Assembly (NCBI RefSeq): GCF_007431345.1
Contig: NZ_CP041730.1
Coordinates: forward strand, 5,208,001-5,272,000
DNA length: 64,000 nucleotides
Source: Chitinimonas arctica
GTDB taxonomy: Bacteria; Pseudomonadota; Gammaproteobacteria; Burkholderiales; Chitinimonadaceae
Direction of reading: 5' to 3'
Positions 43,792-52,436 of the stretch are shown here, in pieces; position 1 is the stretch's first letter; every line of letters begins with the position of its first letter. A program made the position numbers and the translations under genes. The notes below the pieces were generated by a model. It was given only the letters and a program-made list of their open reading frames with translations. It did no database searches and was not told where the DNA came from.

Positions 43792-45453
43792 TTGGAAAAG
43801 CCTAAAGTATACAGTTACTTGCGATTCTCTGATTCGCGCCAAGCTTCCGGAAATAGTGCGGATCGCCAAATCCTCTACGCAACGAAGTGGGCAACTGAGC
43901 GTAATCTTTTGCTTGATGAGTCGTTGTCTCTTAGGGATGAGGGGCTGTCTGCCTTCCATCAAAAGCATGTCAGTCAAGGCGCGTTTGGTACTTTTTTGGC
44001 AGCGGTAGATGAGGGACGCATTGCACGTGGCTCCTGCTTGGTTGTCGAGGGGTTAGACCGACTTAGTCGCGCCGAGCCACTTCTAGCACAAGCGCAGCTC
44101 ACTCAGATTATCAATGCGGGGATAACCGTCGTAACGGCAAGCGACGGTAAAGAATACAACCGTGAACGGCTGATAGAACAGCCGATGGACCTCGTCTATA
44201 GCCTTTTGGTGATGATTCGCGCGCACGAAGAGTCGGCCACCAAGAGCAAACGTGTAAAGGCGGCAATCCATAAGCAATGCGAGCTTTGGGAAGCCGGGCT
44301 GTGGCGAGGCCGGATACGAAATGGAGGCGATCCAGGATGGTTAAAATGGACGGGAAAAGAATGGGCTCTTGTCTCTGATCGAGCGGAAGCAGTGCGCTTT
44401 GCTTATTTAACTTTCTTGCAAGGCCATGGGGCACTTTACATCGTACGGGCGCTTTCAGAGCAGAAGCTTTCCATCTCGGGTAGGGCGAATGTATCTACGA
44501 GTCACCTCTATAGGGTTCTGCGCATGCGTGCCCTTGTAGGTGACAAGATACTGCGTGTGGATGGGAAGGAATACCGGCTTAAGGGATACTACCCTGCGGT
44601 CCTTTCTGAACTCGAATTCGAGGAGCTTCAGCAAGTTATTTCTCGAAGAGCACGGCAGGTGGGTAAGGGAGAAATCCCAAGCGTCATTACAGGGGTTGGA
44701 ATGACTTATTGCGGATACTGTGGAGCGTCAGTAGCCAGTCAAAATATTACGTCGCGCAAGAAGACCCCTGAGTCCCTTGTGAGGGATTGCTATCGGCGTC
44801 TTATTTGCACGGGAATATCAGAAGGTCAGGGCTGTAGCGGTGGAACCGTAAGTGTTGCACCCATTGAAAAAGCACTAATGAATTACTGTTCCGACCAAAT
44901 CAATCTAAATTCGTTGCTCTCAGGAAATCAGGCCGTCGAGGCTTCAAATTTGCGCCTTATGCAAAGCCGCCAGAAAGTAGAGGCTCTATTAAATCAAATT
45001 GAGCGAATCACGACAGCGATTGTCGAGGCTGAGGGGGAAGGCATCCCATCGTCGTTCCTACGTAAGGCGAGGGAGTTGGAGGCCGAATTAGAAAAGGAAA
45101 AGAAACAAGAGCAGCTCGCGGAAAATGAAGTTTCTGCCCTGAGTAACCAAGCGATTCCGGCATATGCGGACGCATGGGCGGAGTTAGCCGACGGGGTTCT
45201 GGGGCAAGACTATGATGCCCGGATGAAGGCTCGCCGACTTGTTATCGAGACATTCGAGCGCATCGTCATTTATGCGAGTGGCTTGCAACTGGAGGTTGGG
45301 CACCAGCGGCCAGTAGACGTGCTGTTGGTCGTCAAAGGCGGGCGCACTCGGCTTTTGCGAATTGATCGCCGCACAGGCGCTTGGAAGGCCACCATTGACG
45401 TCTTCCCCAATGCCCTCACCGTGCGCATGCCATTGGTGCATGAAATCGCATGA
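43792..45453 (+). CDS. Large serine recombinase (phage integrase)
   Basis: A 553-residue site-specific recombinase. The N-terminal resolvase domain has the catalytic Ser13 in YLRFSDSR and the Arg set (RLSR in GLDRLSRAEPLL). A recombinase domain (about 170-290) follows, then a zinc ribbon (YCGYCGASVASQ with a second Cys pair ICTG...GCSGG), and a coiled coil at about 385-450, all usual for phage integrases of this class. The start is TTG 43792. Its place at the broken RND gene marks it as the enzyme that integrated the element. Codon use is AT-richer than the neighbouring chromosome. Confidence 0.92.
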   Translation: MEKPKVYSYLRFSDSRQASGNSADRQILYATKWATERNLLLDESLSLRDEGLSAFHQKHVSQGAFGTFLAAVDEGRIARGSCLVVEGLDRLSRAEPLLAQAQLTQIINAGITVVTASDGKEYNRERLIEQPMDLVYSLLVMIRAHEESATKSKRVKAAIHKQCELWEAGLWRGRIRNGGDPGWLKWTGKEWALVSDRAEAVRFAYLTFLQGHGALYIVRALSEQKLSISGRANVSTSHLYRVLRMRALVGDKILRVDGKEYRLKGYYPAVLSELEFEELQQVISRRARQVGKGEIPSVITGVGMTYCGYCGASVASQNITSRKKTPESLVRDCYRRLICTGISEGQGCSGGTVSVAPIEKALMNYCSDQINLNSLLSGNQAVEASNLRLMQSRQKVEALLNQIERITTAIVEAEGEGIPSSFLRKARELEAELEKEKKQEQLAENEVSALSNQAIPAYADAWAELADGVLGQDYDARMKARRLVIETFERIVIYASGLQLEVGHQRPVDVLLVVKGGRTRLLRIDRRTGAWKATIDVFPNALTVRMPLVHEIA

Positions 45454-45774
45454 TTGCTGCCTTCGCCGCCCCTGCCGCTTCCACAGGTAGCGGCAGGCGG
45501 GAAGGGGCGCTTGCGAATGCATGAATAGAGCCCAATGAAGCGGGCAGGCGTGGCGGGGATACGAGCGCGCGCAAACGGTGCCGGGTAGGCATCTTCCACC
45601 TGGGAAGCGGGCCGACGGACTCTCTACTACCGCAAAAATTGCTTACAGTCTTGCACCGCTGTACAATCGCGCCCGCGCTGTCACAAGCGCAAGCGCAATT
45701 TATATTCCTTTTCGCTCGCATAGTTCCTTATCCTCTGCCCTGTGAAAATTTAATCGGCTCAATTTAAGGCCCCC
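45454..45774. other. Intergenic region after the integrase
   Basis: No coding frame looks real. A stem-loop lies at 45471-45497, and a region around 45640-45760 becomes AT-rich before the next gene and could hold its promoter. No second phage operator or repressor gene was seen. Confidence 0.45.
45471..45497 (+). terminator. Stem-loop after the integrase gene
   Basis: Arms CCTGCCGCT and AGCGGCAGG (nine perfect pairs) enclose a nine-base loop 18 bases after the integrase stop. No T run follows, so it is a possible terminator or mRNA-stabilising hairpin rather than a proven intrinsic terminator. Confidence 0.4.
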
Positions 45775-46701
45775 ATGATTTTAAAGAAATCAACTCGCCA
45801 AGTTTTTATAGGTGCGATACTTTCCCTAATCCTAAACTCATACGGATTTGCTGCCGCAGCTCTTCTTTCTCCTGACGTTGAAAAACTATTTAAGCTACCA
45901 GAGCAAAAGATTGATATTGGCATTGCCGCTTTAACTATTGCGAAGGATGTCTATCCCGATATCGACGTGAATGCCTATTCGCGCAGAATTGATCTATTGG
46001 CGGAAAAAGTAAAGCGACTAGCCAATGGGTCAACCGATCCGGAACAGCGTATCCGCGCCTTAAATACCGTGATTCGGAATGAAGGCTTTAGCTACGATCA
46101 TTCATTGAATGCGCGAGGCAACAAGCTGAACTATTTCTTGAACGAAACACTGGATGCCAAGCGCGGAACTTGTTTCACTCTTCCTTTGCTTTATATCGCC
46201 ATCGGCCAGCGGTTGGGCTACCCCTTATATCCGGTAGCCGCCCCCGACCATATGTTCCTTCGATATTCAGCTTTCCCCTTTGCCAAGCAAAACATCGAAG
46301 CAACAAGCGGGGGGAAGTATTTTACAGATCAATCGTATATAGGGCGATTTCGTCCCTCGCCACGCGGCATGGAAAGCGGTAGTTATATGTCCAACATAAA
46401 TTACCACGAATATTTAGGAAATATCCTTTACGTGAGCGCAGTTGCATTCGATGGTGATAAGGCGCTAAGTCGCGTTGAAAGAGCCGCCGAATTGAACCCA
46501 AAATCTGCTGATCTTCAGGACGCCCTGCGGCTCGGGTACTTCGCGAAGAGCAACCACATTGCCAAGAGCAAGTTACCCAACGCTGCGCGCTCAGCTGAGC
46601 TATATATGAAAAAATCCCAGCAAGCTGGGAAAAAAGCAATTGAACTAGGTTTTGTCGATCCCGATACCGTCAAGCCGTTGTCCGGCTTACGTGGAGAATA
46701 A
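45775..46701 (+). CDS. Secreted transglutaminase-like (SirB1-type) protein
   Basis: A 308-residue exported protein (signal peptide to about residue 28, GFAAAA). Its core resembles the transglutaminase-like SirB1 domain: catalytic Cys133 in LDAKRGTCFTLPLLYIAI, then His159 in PVAAPDHMFLRY. The C-terminal 80 residues look like helical TPR-type repeats. AAGG lies seven bases before ATG 45775. It is the first gene of a three-gene AT-richer operon in the prophage, three bases before the RHS-nuclease gene. It could be a protease or amidase-type partner or a decoy; the function is unknown. Confidence 0.75.
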   Translation: MILKKSTRQVFIGAILSLILNSYGFAAAALLSPDVEKLFKLPEQKIDIGIAALTIAKDVYPDIDVNAYSRRIDLLAEKVKRLANGSTDPEQRIRALNTVIRNEGFSYDHSLNARGNKLNYFLNETLDAKRGTCFTLPLLYIAIGQRLGYPLYPVAAPDHMFLRYSAFPFAKQNIEATSGGKYFTDQSYIGRFRPSPRGMESGSYMSNINYHEYLGNILYVSAVAFDGDKALSRVERAAELNPKSADLQDALRLGYFAKSNHIAKSKLPNAARSAELYMKKSQQAGKKAIELGFVDPDTVKPLSGLRGE

Positions 46702-46704
46702 GTA

Positions 46705-47445
46705 ATGAGAAAGCTACTACTTGCCGTCGTCCTATTTATGTGCGGCATACAAGCCCATGCACAGTATTTCGATAAAGAGACGGGAACGTATTACAACATT
46801 CAACGCGATTACGACCCAGCTGAAGGTCGATATCTCCAAAGCGACCCCATCGGGCTAGCTGGCGGTTTGAACCCATATGCATATGTCGCTGGCAATCCGC
46901 TAAGCAATATCGATCCCCTCGGTTTGAGTGTAGAAAGCGCGGACTCATCGGCAGGCTATATGCCTACCTATCTTGTAGGTACGCACGTGCATAGTGAGTT
47001 TACTAAGCAGGTACGAAAGCTTATGACGTCGGATGGTTATCAATCCAATGTTACGCATGGCATAGGTGACTATCGTCCAGACGCGTTCAGAAGATCAACT
47101 GGCAAGGTTTGGGAGCTGAAACCGGCAAGCTGGGCCAGCGGTCCAAAATATGCGGAAGGGGCTAAGCAATTGGCGCAATATTGTCAATCTGGCTGGCAGC
47201 CCGGGAATGGGCCGAATTTCCTTGCCAGGCTTTGCCAGGCGCCACAATGTCATCTTTCTTTTGAAAAGGGCGGCTACGATTTCGACGTTACGATCCGGCC
47301 GGACTCGAATGTTGATTCAGGCCTACTTTTCTATACAGTCAATAGCTTAAAGCGCCGCACCTCTACCTCTACTCAGAATGAGCTAGAGACATCTCCGACA
47401 AGGGCTCTTCCTCCGATACCTGCGTGGATACTGCTTTTTCCTTAA
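46705..47445 (+). CDS. Secreted RHS-core protein with PD-(D/E)XK-type nuclease C-terminus (candidate toxin)
   Basis: A 246-residue protein with three parts. Residues 1-19 are a Sec signal peptide ending AHA. Residues about 27-74 are an RHS repeat-associated core ([20 protein letters not shown], ending NIDPLGL). Residues 90-200 are a variable tail with Asp126 in GDYRPDAF and Glu137-Leu-Lys139 in VWELKP, the D...ExK pattern of restriction-type nucleases, followed by a Gln-Leu-x-x-Tyr helix. RHS tails of this type are polymorphic toxins. It lacks the long RHS shell and carries its own signal peptide instead. GGAG precedes the ATG by ten bases. Confidence 0.78.
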   Translation: MRKLLLAVVLFMCGIQAHAQYFDKETGTYYNIQRDYDPAEGRYLQSDPIGLAGGLNPYAYVAGNPLSNIDPLGLSVESADSSAGYMPTYLVGTHVHSEFTKQVRKLMTSDGYQSNVTHGIGDYRPDAFRRSTGKVWELKPASWASGPKYAEGAKQLAQYCQSGWQPGNGPNFLARLCQAPQCHLSFEKGGYDFDVTIRPDSNVDSGLLFYTVNSLKRRTSTSTQNELETSPTRALPPIPAWILLFP

Positions 47446-47504
47446 GCAGACGATGATTTCTTGGACACAAGTTGCGCATATTTAAAATGTAAAAGGGTTA
47501 CTCA

Positions 47505-48476
47505 ATGCTGAAGGAACTTAGCTATGAAGCGTCCGCGTATTTGCTTTCAAAGCTGGTGGGGATCGGAGAATCGCGCTATCGCATAGGCGACGAACTTGCC
47601 GCAAAAGGTGTAACCGCTTTTCGGGCGCACTTACAACTCTTTGAAGGGCTAGCGAAGAACGAACAAGAGTTGACACTTCATCGTACCATTGAGATTGAGC
47701 GAGCCAAAGAAGAATTCGCGAACCCGTTTCGTACAATTTTCGGCTTAGCCGAGTCGGGCAGCTACCATACTCCTTATATATCAAGCTTGCTCGCGCAGTT
47801 GCGAGAAGAGAATGACCCAACAGGGGAATTGCGCAAGACCATCGATCCAGATGGAATGGAAGAATGGCGCTTAGAAATTGACCCTTGCCGACGGACATAT
47901 TATCAGCTCGACTATAGCCAGAGAGCCGAACGGCGCCGCGCGTGTATAGATAATTTCATAAAACTAAGAGCAACAGAAATCGAGTGCTTATTGCGCCCGC
48001 CCCATTCTCGGTCCCGCTATGGTGATGCGGACGCGCGAAAGTGTGCAGACGAAATTATTAGCCACGGCCTGGGACGATTCGGCTTTGAGCAAAACAAGAA
48101 AATCTCTAGCAAGGCTTATACGTTTTTTACTAAACCGCTCGTGGATGATTGGATTGTCTGCATTACAATGATTAGTGATGCCTGGGGTTTTGATGGCTAC
48201 TCATACGAAATAGTGAATGGCGAAAGGCGAATTAGCCCTAAAATGTTTACGTTCGTGATGGATTTGCGACGCAGCAAGCAGAAAGGACTAAATCATAAGA
48301 CCCTCTCCACTCTCCGCCTTGATATCGCCAGGATTTCCCCGCTCGGAGAATTTGATAATTCCTTCTATTTGGATATGGATGAAATGGCGGCCGGCTTGCT
48401 TGGATATACTCAGCTTTACGGCGTGCTGGCCGGCGAGCTTGAAAGCAAGCTAATCGAAGGTCTGAGCGAGCTGTAG
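47505..48476 (+). CDS. Unknown protein, candidate immunity partner of the RHS nuclease
   Basis: A 323-residue protein without a signal peptide, probably cytoplasmic. Helical in the first 150 residues and mixed alpha/beta afterwards; no family recognised. It lies 59 bases after the nuclease gene in the same direction, the standard place for the immunity gene of a polymorphic toxin, and shares the AT-rich codon use of the cassette. It is larger than most immunity proteins, so the assignment is inference from position only. Confidence 0.6.
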   Translation: MLKELSYEASAYLLSKLVGIGESRYRIGDELAAKGVTAFRAHLQLFEGLAKNEQELTLHRTIEIERAKEEFANPFRTIFGLAESGSYHTPYISSLLAQLREENDPTGELRKTIDPDGMEEWRLEIDPCRRTYYQLDYSQRAERRRACIDNFIKLRATEIECLLRPPHSRSRYGDADARKCADEIISHGLGRFGFEQNKKISSKAYTFFTKPLVDDWIVCITMISDAWGFDGYSYEIVNGERRISPKMFTFVMDLRRSKQKGLNHKTLSTLRLDIARISPLGEFDNSFYLDMDEMAAGLLGYTQLYGVLAGELESKLIEGLSEL

Positions 48477-48530
48477 GCTGCGCAAGAACGGTCCCTCCTG
48501 GTCGGGCTCGCCTGCTTCTTGCCTACAGCC

Positions 48531-48558
48531 AAAAAAACGGCCGTCCCGAAGGGCGGCC
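48531..48558 (-). terminator. Intrinsic terminator of the Q/P transcript
   Basis: On the minus strand a GC-rich stem (GGCCGCCC...GGACGGCC with a GAA-type loop and one bulge) is followed by seven T. It lies about 65 bases after the portal gene stop. It would end the leftward transcript and shield the RHS cassette. Confidence 0.75.
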
Positions 48559-48579
48559 AGAGGAGGAGGAAGGTTGCAG

Positions 48580-48599
48580 TATCCCCCATTTGGGGGATA
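48580..48599. repeat. 20-base palindrome between terminator and portal gene
   Basis: TATCCCCCA and TGGGGGATA are perfect nine-base arms around TT. It could be a second hairpin in the portal transcript end or a packaging-related site. No T run follows on the minus strand. Confidence 0.4.
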
Positions 48600-48622
48600 A
48601 ATAATCTTTTGCCGATGAACGG

Positions 48623-49678
48623 TCATTTCGGCTTGCGGGGCTCCTCCTCCGATAAAGCGTAGGGTGTGAACGCAATGACCGTCTCCCCCGCCCACGCATT
48701 CACCTCCTGCATGCGCTCCTGGAGCGGCTGCAACTCATTGCGAGCAAACACCTCCGCCGCCTGGGCCGCGTCGCCGAAGCCCCCCGTGTTGTGCGGGATG
48801 ATGCCCATCATTTGCGGCGGTACGCGGTGGGCGGCCAATTGGTCGTCGCGGGTCACATTCTTGATGCCCAAGAACTCATCTTTGGCCGCCACTTCCGATA
48901 CCGGGATCACCTGTAGCCCATCCTTCTTGCCGTTCGGCGCGTACACCATCAGATTGCGGAAATTCCCCGGCCCCTTGCTGTTCTTCAGGGCCGTGCGCAG
49001 GTTGTTGATATCGTCTTCCTTCTGCGCCGGGTCGGTCATATAGAGGATAAAACCGGCATGGCTGCCGTTGAGGTAGTACTTGCGGCGGAACAGCGTGGCC
49101 GACTCGTTCAACCATACCGAGTGGTTCGCGCTCAGGTAGTCCGGCAAGCCGTAGATTTCCTGATTGATATCGGGCTCCAGCAGGTGGAACACCTGACCGG
49201 GCTCAAAAGCATGTTCCTGCCCATGGCCCGGCACAAACCAATAGGTATCCATATCCACCCCACGCCGGGTGAACTTGGCCAAGGCCGGTTGCAGTTTGAT
49301 GAGCTTGCCGCGACTGTTCCGTTTGGCTTCGAGGTAGGCATTGCCGAAGGTCAAATAGTCGAGCACAAAGCGGGTGAAGTCGGCTCGGCTGAGCAGCGCG
49401 TTCGGCCGGTAACCGCTGACCAAGAGATTGCGCTTGATTTGCATGGCGCTGCTGTGATGCACCGCCGCCCGGTAGGTACGGGCCAGGCCGTCCCAACTGA
49501 TGGGCGGTTCGTACCATTTGTCCATGTAGGCGGGGCATTCGAGATAATCGAATAGCTCGCGCTTATCCAGCATGGGAATAGCGTCCCCAAAGGTGAAGAC
49601 TTCAAAGCCGGCCCGGATTGCGGCGTCGGCAGTGGTGTCGGTGCCGGTCGTATCGGCGGCGTATTGCATAGCCTGCAT
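48623..49678 (-). CDS. Q: Phage portal protein (P2 GpQ family)
   Basis: A 351-residue portal protein forming the head-entry ring. Family motifs include FTFGDAIPML near residue 28, YLTFGNAYLEAKRNSRGK, VFHLLEPDINQEIYGLPDYL and RVPPQMMGIIPHNTGGFGD. Length equals P2 GpQ (344). ATG 49678 overlaps the terminase stop (TGATG). Leftward with P, as in P2. Confidence 0.94.
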   Translation of the reverse strand: MQAMQYAADTTGTDTTADAAIRAGFEVFTFGDAIPMLDKRELFDYLECPAYMDKWYEPPISWDGLARTYRAAVHHSSAMQIKRNLLVSGYRPNALLSRADFTRFVLDYLTFGNAYLEAKRNSRGKLIKLQPALAKFTRRGVDMDTYWFVPGHGQEHAFEPGQVFHLLEPDINQEIYGLPDYLSANHSVWLNESATLFRRKYYLNGSHAGFILYMTDPAQKEDDINNLRTALKNSKGPGNFRNLMVYAPNGKKDGLQVIPVSEVAAKDEFLGIKNVTRDDQLAAHRVPPQMMGIIPHNTGGFGDAAQAAEVFARNELQPLQERMQEVNAWAGETVIAFTPYALSEEEPRKPK

Positions 49679-51462
49679 CAGGCGATCTCCATAAAACTAC
49701 GATTGGTGGCGGTACCGCCTTCGAGGGGCTCAGCGGCCAGGGCGTGCATGCATGCCCAAGCGAGGTCGGCATGGCTGACTTCCTCCGAGCGGCTGGCTTC
49801 AAACGTGGCCTGTCGGCCGCTGGGGGTAACGGTCTTGCGGATCGCCATGAAAGCGGCGGCCAGGTCGGTCCAGCCGGCGTCGAATTCAAGCCGGCCGTGG
49901 CTGATGACATCCAGGGCTTTCAGGACAAGGCGGGTTTTGACGTCCACCGAGTAATTGAAGGCGACGGCGGCCGGGTAGAACTGCTTGACCAGCTGATAGA
50001 CGCCCTGGCCGACCCCGGTCGTGTCGATGCCGATATGCGTCACGTGATAACACTCGGTGATGCGCTTGATCTTGTCGGCCTGCTCGGCGAAGTCGAGGCC
50101 CTTGAACTGGTGCTTTTCCAGTACGCGGAACTTGCCGCCAGGCACCAGCGGCGGCGCCAACACCACCAGGCCGGCACTGTCGCCCGAGTGGGCCGGGTCG
50201 TAGCCCACCCACACCTCGCGATAGCCGAACGGCCGAATGGCGAACGGTTTGAAATCGGCCCATTCGACCCAGCTATCGACCATGCAACGCTGCAGCATCG
50301 CCAGCGGAAAAATCGACTGTCCGTCGTCGATAAATTGGCACATGAACAGCTGGGCAAACTCTTCGCCCGAGTTTTCCAATTGAAGCTGGTCAAGGTCGAA
50401 CAGGTTGCAGCCACCGGCCGCCGCATCCTTGACCGTGACGATTTGCCGCCATTGCCCATCCTCACAGCGGCGCCCAGCCGCCAGGGCCGCATGGCTGGTA
50501 TCAAGGTCGATATGCTCGGCGCGAGGCCTGCCCTTGTTGAACAGCTTGCCGGACCAAAACGGATAGGCCTCATGGCTCAGGCTGGACGGCGTTGAAAAGT
50601 AGGTCAGCCGCCACTTGGCGTGCGAGGCCATCCCGGCCGCCACTTTGCGCAGCTGTTGGAACTTGGGAATCCAAAAGTACTCATCCAGGTACAAATTGCC
50701 GTGGTAGCTCTGCGCCGTGCGGAAGTTGGTACCGAGAAAGATCAATTCCGCACCACTCGGCAACTTGATCGGGTCGCCACGCAACTCCACCCCGGCCGTC
50801 TTGGCGAAGTCGAGAATGTACGATTTGAACTGGTGCGCCTGGGCCTTGCTGGCCGAGAGGAAGATCTGATTGCGACCGGTCGTCAGCGCATCAATCAGTG
50901 CCTCGCGCGCGAAATAGAAGGTCGCGCCGATCTGGCGAGACTTCAGCAAATTGCGCACGCGCTGGACCAGGCCGGCCCGGTACCAGTGCCGTTGATACTC
51001 GAACAGCGAAGCCATAAACGACTCGGTCAGCTGGGCTTGCTGCTCGTCGCTGATAGCGTTCTTTTCCGGGGGCTTGCGCGGGCCGCTATTGCGGTTGGCG
51101 ATCTTAGGATTGAGGTCGGTTTCATTGCCGCCACTGCGGTAGCGCTGAACCCGTGCCAGCCGTTCGACCTGACGGCCGAGCAAATCGATTTCCTTGAAAT
51201 CGCGGCCGTCCTTGTCTTCTTTCGCCAGCAGGAACTGAATGCGCGCTTCGAGCGACATTTCCACCCGGTCTATCGGGTCGGTCGCGTCCCATTGGTCGCG
51301 CCGTTTCCAGCTGTGCAGGGTCGTAACTTTGATACCGAGCTGTTCGGCAATGCGGCTGATGCGCATGCCCTTCCAGTACAGGGCGCGCGCTTGCCGGCGC
51401 GGATCGAGATCGCTTTCGATGGTGGCAGCATGTGGCTGGGGGCGGGTTGGTGTGGATGGCAT
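49678..51462 (-). CDS. P: Terminase large subunit ATPase (P2 GpP family)
   Basis: A 594-residue packaging motor. It starts with a helix-turn-helix (ISRIAEQLGIKVTTLHSWKR). The ATPase has the P2-type Walker A variant LLKSRQIGATFYFAREAL, Walker B NLYLDEYFWIP and a C-terminal nuclease with WVGYDPAHSGDSAG and HIGIDTTGVGQGV. ATG 51462 gives P2 length (590); a longer open frame upstream is biased in composition. It is divergent from the scaffold gene, with a 132-base gap holding both promoters. Confidence 0.95.
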   Translation of the reverse strand: MPSTPTRPQPHAATIESDLDPRRQARALYWKGMRISRIAEQLGIKVTTLHSWKRRDQWDATDPIDRVEMSLEARIQFLLAKEDKDGRDFKEIDLLGRQVERLARVQRYRSGGNETDLNPKIANRNSGPRKPPEKNAISDEQQAQLTESFMASLFEYQRHWYRAGLVQRVRNLLKSRQIGATFYFAREALIDALTTGRNQIFLSASKAQAHQFKSYILDFAKTAGVELRGDPIKLPSGAELIFLGTNFRTAQSYHGNLYLDEYFWIPKFQQLRKVAAGMASHAKWRLTYFSTPSSLSHEAYPFWSGKLFNKGRPRAEHIDLDTSHAALAAGRRCEDGQWRQIVTVKDAAAGGCNLFDLDQLQLENSGEEFAQLFMCQFIDDGQSIFPLAMLQRCMVDSWVEWADFKPFAIRPFGYREVWVGYDPAHSGDSAGLVVLAPPLVPGGKFRVLEKHQFKGLDFAEQADKIKRITECYHVTHIGIDTTGVGQGVYQLVKQFYPAAVAFNYSVDVKTRLVLKALDVISHGRLEFDAGWTDLAAAFMAIRKTVTPSGRQATFEASRSEEVSHADLAWACMHALAAEPLEGGTATNRSFMEIA

Positions 51463-51594
51463 GCCGTCATGCTGCCGCCCTCCGCACGCGAAGCCACGCG
51501 GGGCGGATTGTCGCGGCGCTCGGCACAACCGGCCCGCGTTGCCGGCTCAAGGAGTGGCCGCGAAGATGGCTGCATTCCTCAAACGGAGCCAGCC

Positions 51595-52401
51595 ATGAAC
51601 CAAAAAACCAAACTTTTCCGCATCGCCACCGAGGGCAAGTCTATCGACGGCCGGGTCATTCCCCGCGAATGGATTACCCAAATGGCCGCCACTTTCGATC
51701 CCAAGACCTACGGCGCACGCATCTGGCTGGAACATATCCGGGGCACCTTGCCCGAGAGCCCCTACAAAGCCTACGGCGACGTGCTGGCGCTGGAAGCCCG
51801 CGACATCGGCGGCGGCAAGCAAGGCCTGTATGCCCAACTGGATGCCACCCCCGAGCTAGTGGCGATGAACAAGGCCAGCCAGAAAGTTTATACGTCGATT
51901 GAAGTCGAACCCGATTTCGCCGGTACCGGCCAGGCCTATCTGGTCGGCCTGGGCGTCACCGATAGCCCGGCCAGTCTGGGCACCGAGCGGCTGGCTTTCT
52001 CGGCGACCCATCTCAGCCGCCAGTTGTCCGAAACCACGCTGTTTAGCCCCGCCATTGCAGCCGATTTTGCGCTGGCCGACGAGGATAGCCCCAGCCTGTT
52101 TAGCGCCGCCCTGGAGAAGCTCAACAAGCTGCTGAGCAGCAAGCAGGGCAAGAACGACAAGCAATTTAGCGACGTGGCGCAGGTGCTGGAATCGGTGGCC
52201 GAAGGCATGGGCGATCTGAATGAACAGCTGGGCGACGTGGCATCCCTCAAGGACAGCGTGAGCCGCTTGGAAACCGAACTGGGCGAAGCGCGCGAAGAGT
52301 TCCGCCAGCTCAAGGCCGAACAGGACAAGCAGCCTGTCGGCAAGCCCCGCCCGTTCGCCACTGGAGGCAATGCCGGCCAATTCACCGTCACCGACTGCTA
52401 A
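51595..52401 (+). CDS. O: Capsid scaffolding protein and protease (P2 GpO family)
   Basis: A 268-residue assembly protein. The N-terminal serine protease domain has likely triad residues Asp18, His47 (ARIWLEH) and Ser101 (VYTSIEV), in positions close to P2 GpO 19/48/107. The C-terminal half is a coiled-coil scaffold (residues about 190-250). ATG 51595 has GGAG nine bases upstream; an open frame continues far upstream but lacks similarity and crosses the divergent promoter. Confidence 0.92.
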   Translation: MNQKTKLFRIATEGKSIDGRVIPREWITQMAATFDPKTYGARIWLEHIRGTLPESPYKAYGDVLALEARDIGGGKQGLYAQLDATPELVAMNKASQKVYTSIEVEPDFAGTGQAYLVGLGVTDSPASLGTERLAFSATHLSRQLSETTLFSPAIAADFALADEDSPSLFSAALEKLNKLLSSKQGKNDKQFSDVAQVLESVAEGMGDLNEQLGDVASLKDSVSRLETELGEAREEFRQLKAEQDKQPVGKPRPFATGGNAGQFTVTDC

Positions 52402-52436
52402 GCCCGCCCTGCCTACCACCCTTTACCGGAGTCCCC

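Noticed and set aside
43700..43800. tRNA gene at the prophage attachment site
   Set aside because: The disrupted sequence is an RND coding region and no cloverleaf-like sequence was seen.
47518..47898. Minus-strand 126-codon frame inside the candidate immunity gene
   Set aside because: No start signal, composition of a shadow frame; the plus-strand gene is longer and in operon context.
50620..51594. N-terminal extension of the scaffold protein frame to 50620
   Set aside because: It runs antisense through the terminase gene and the divergent promoter; the GpO family begins at 51595.
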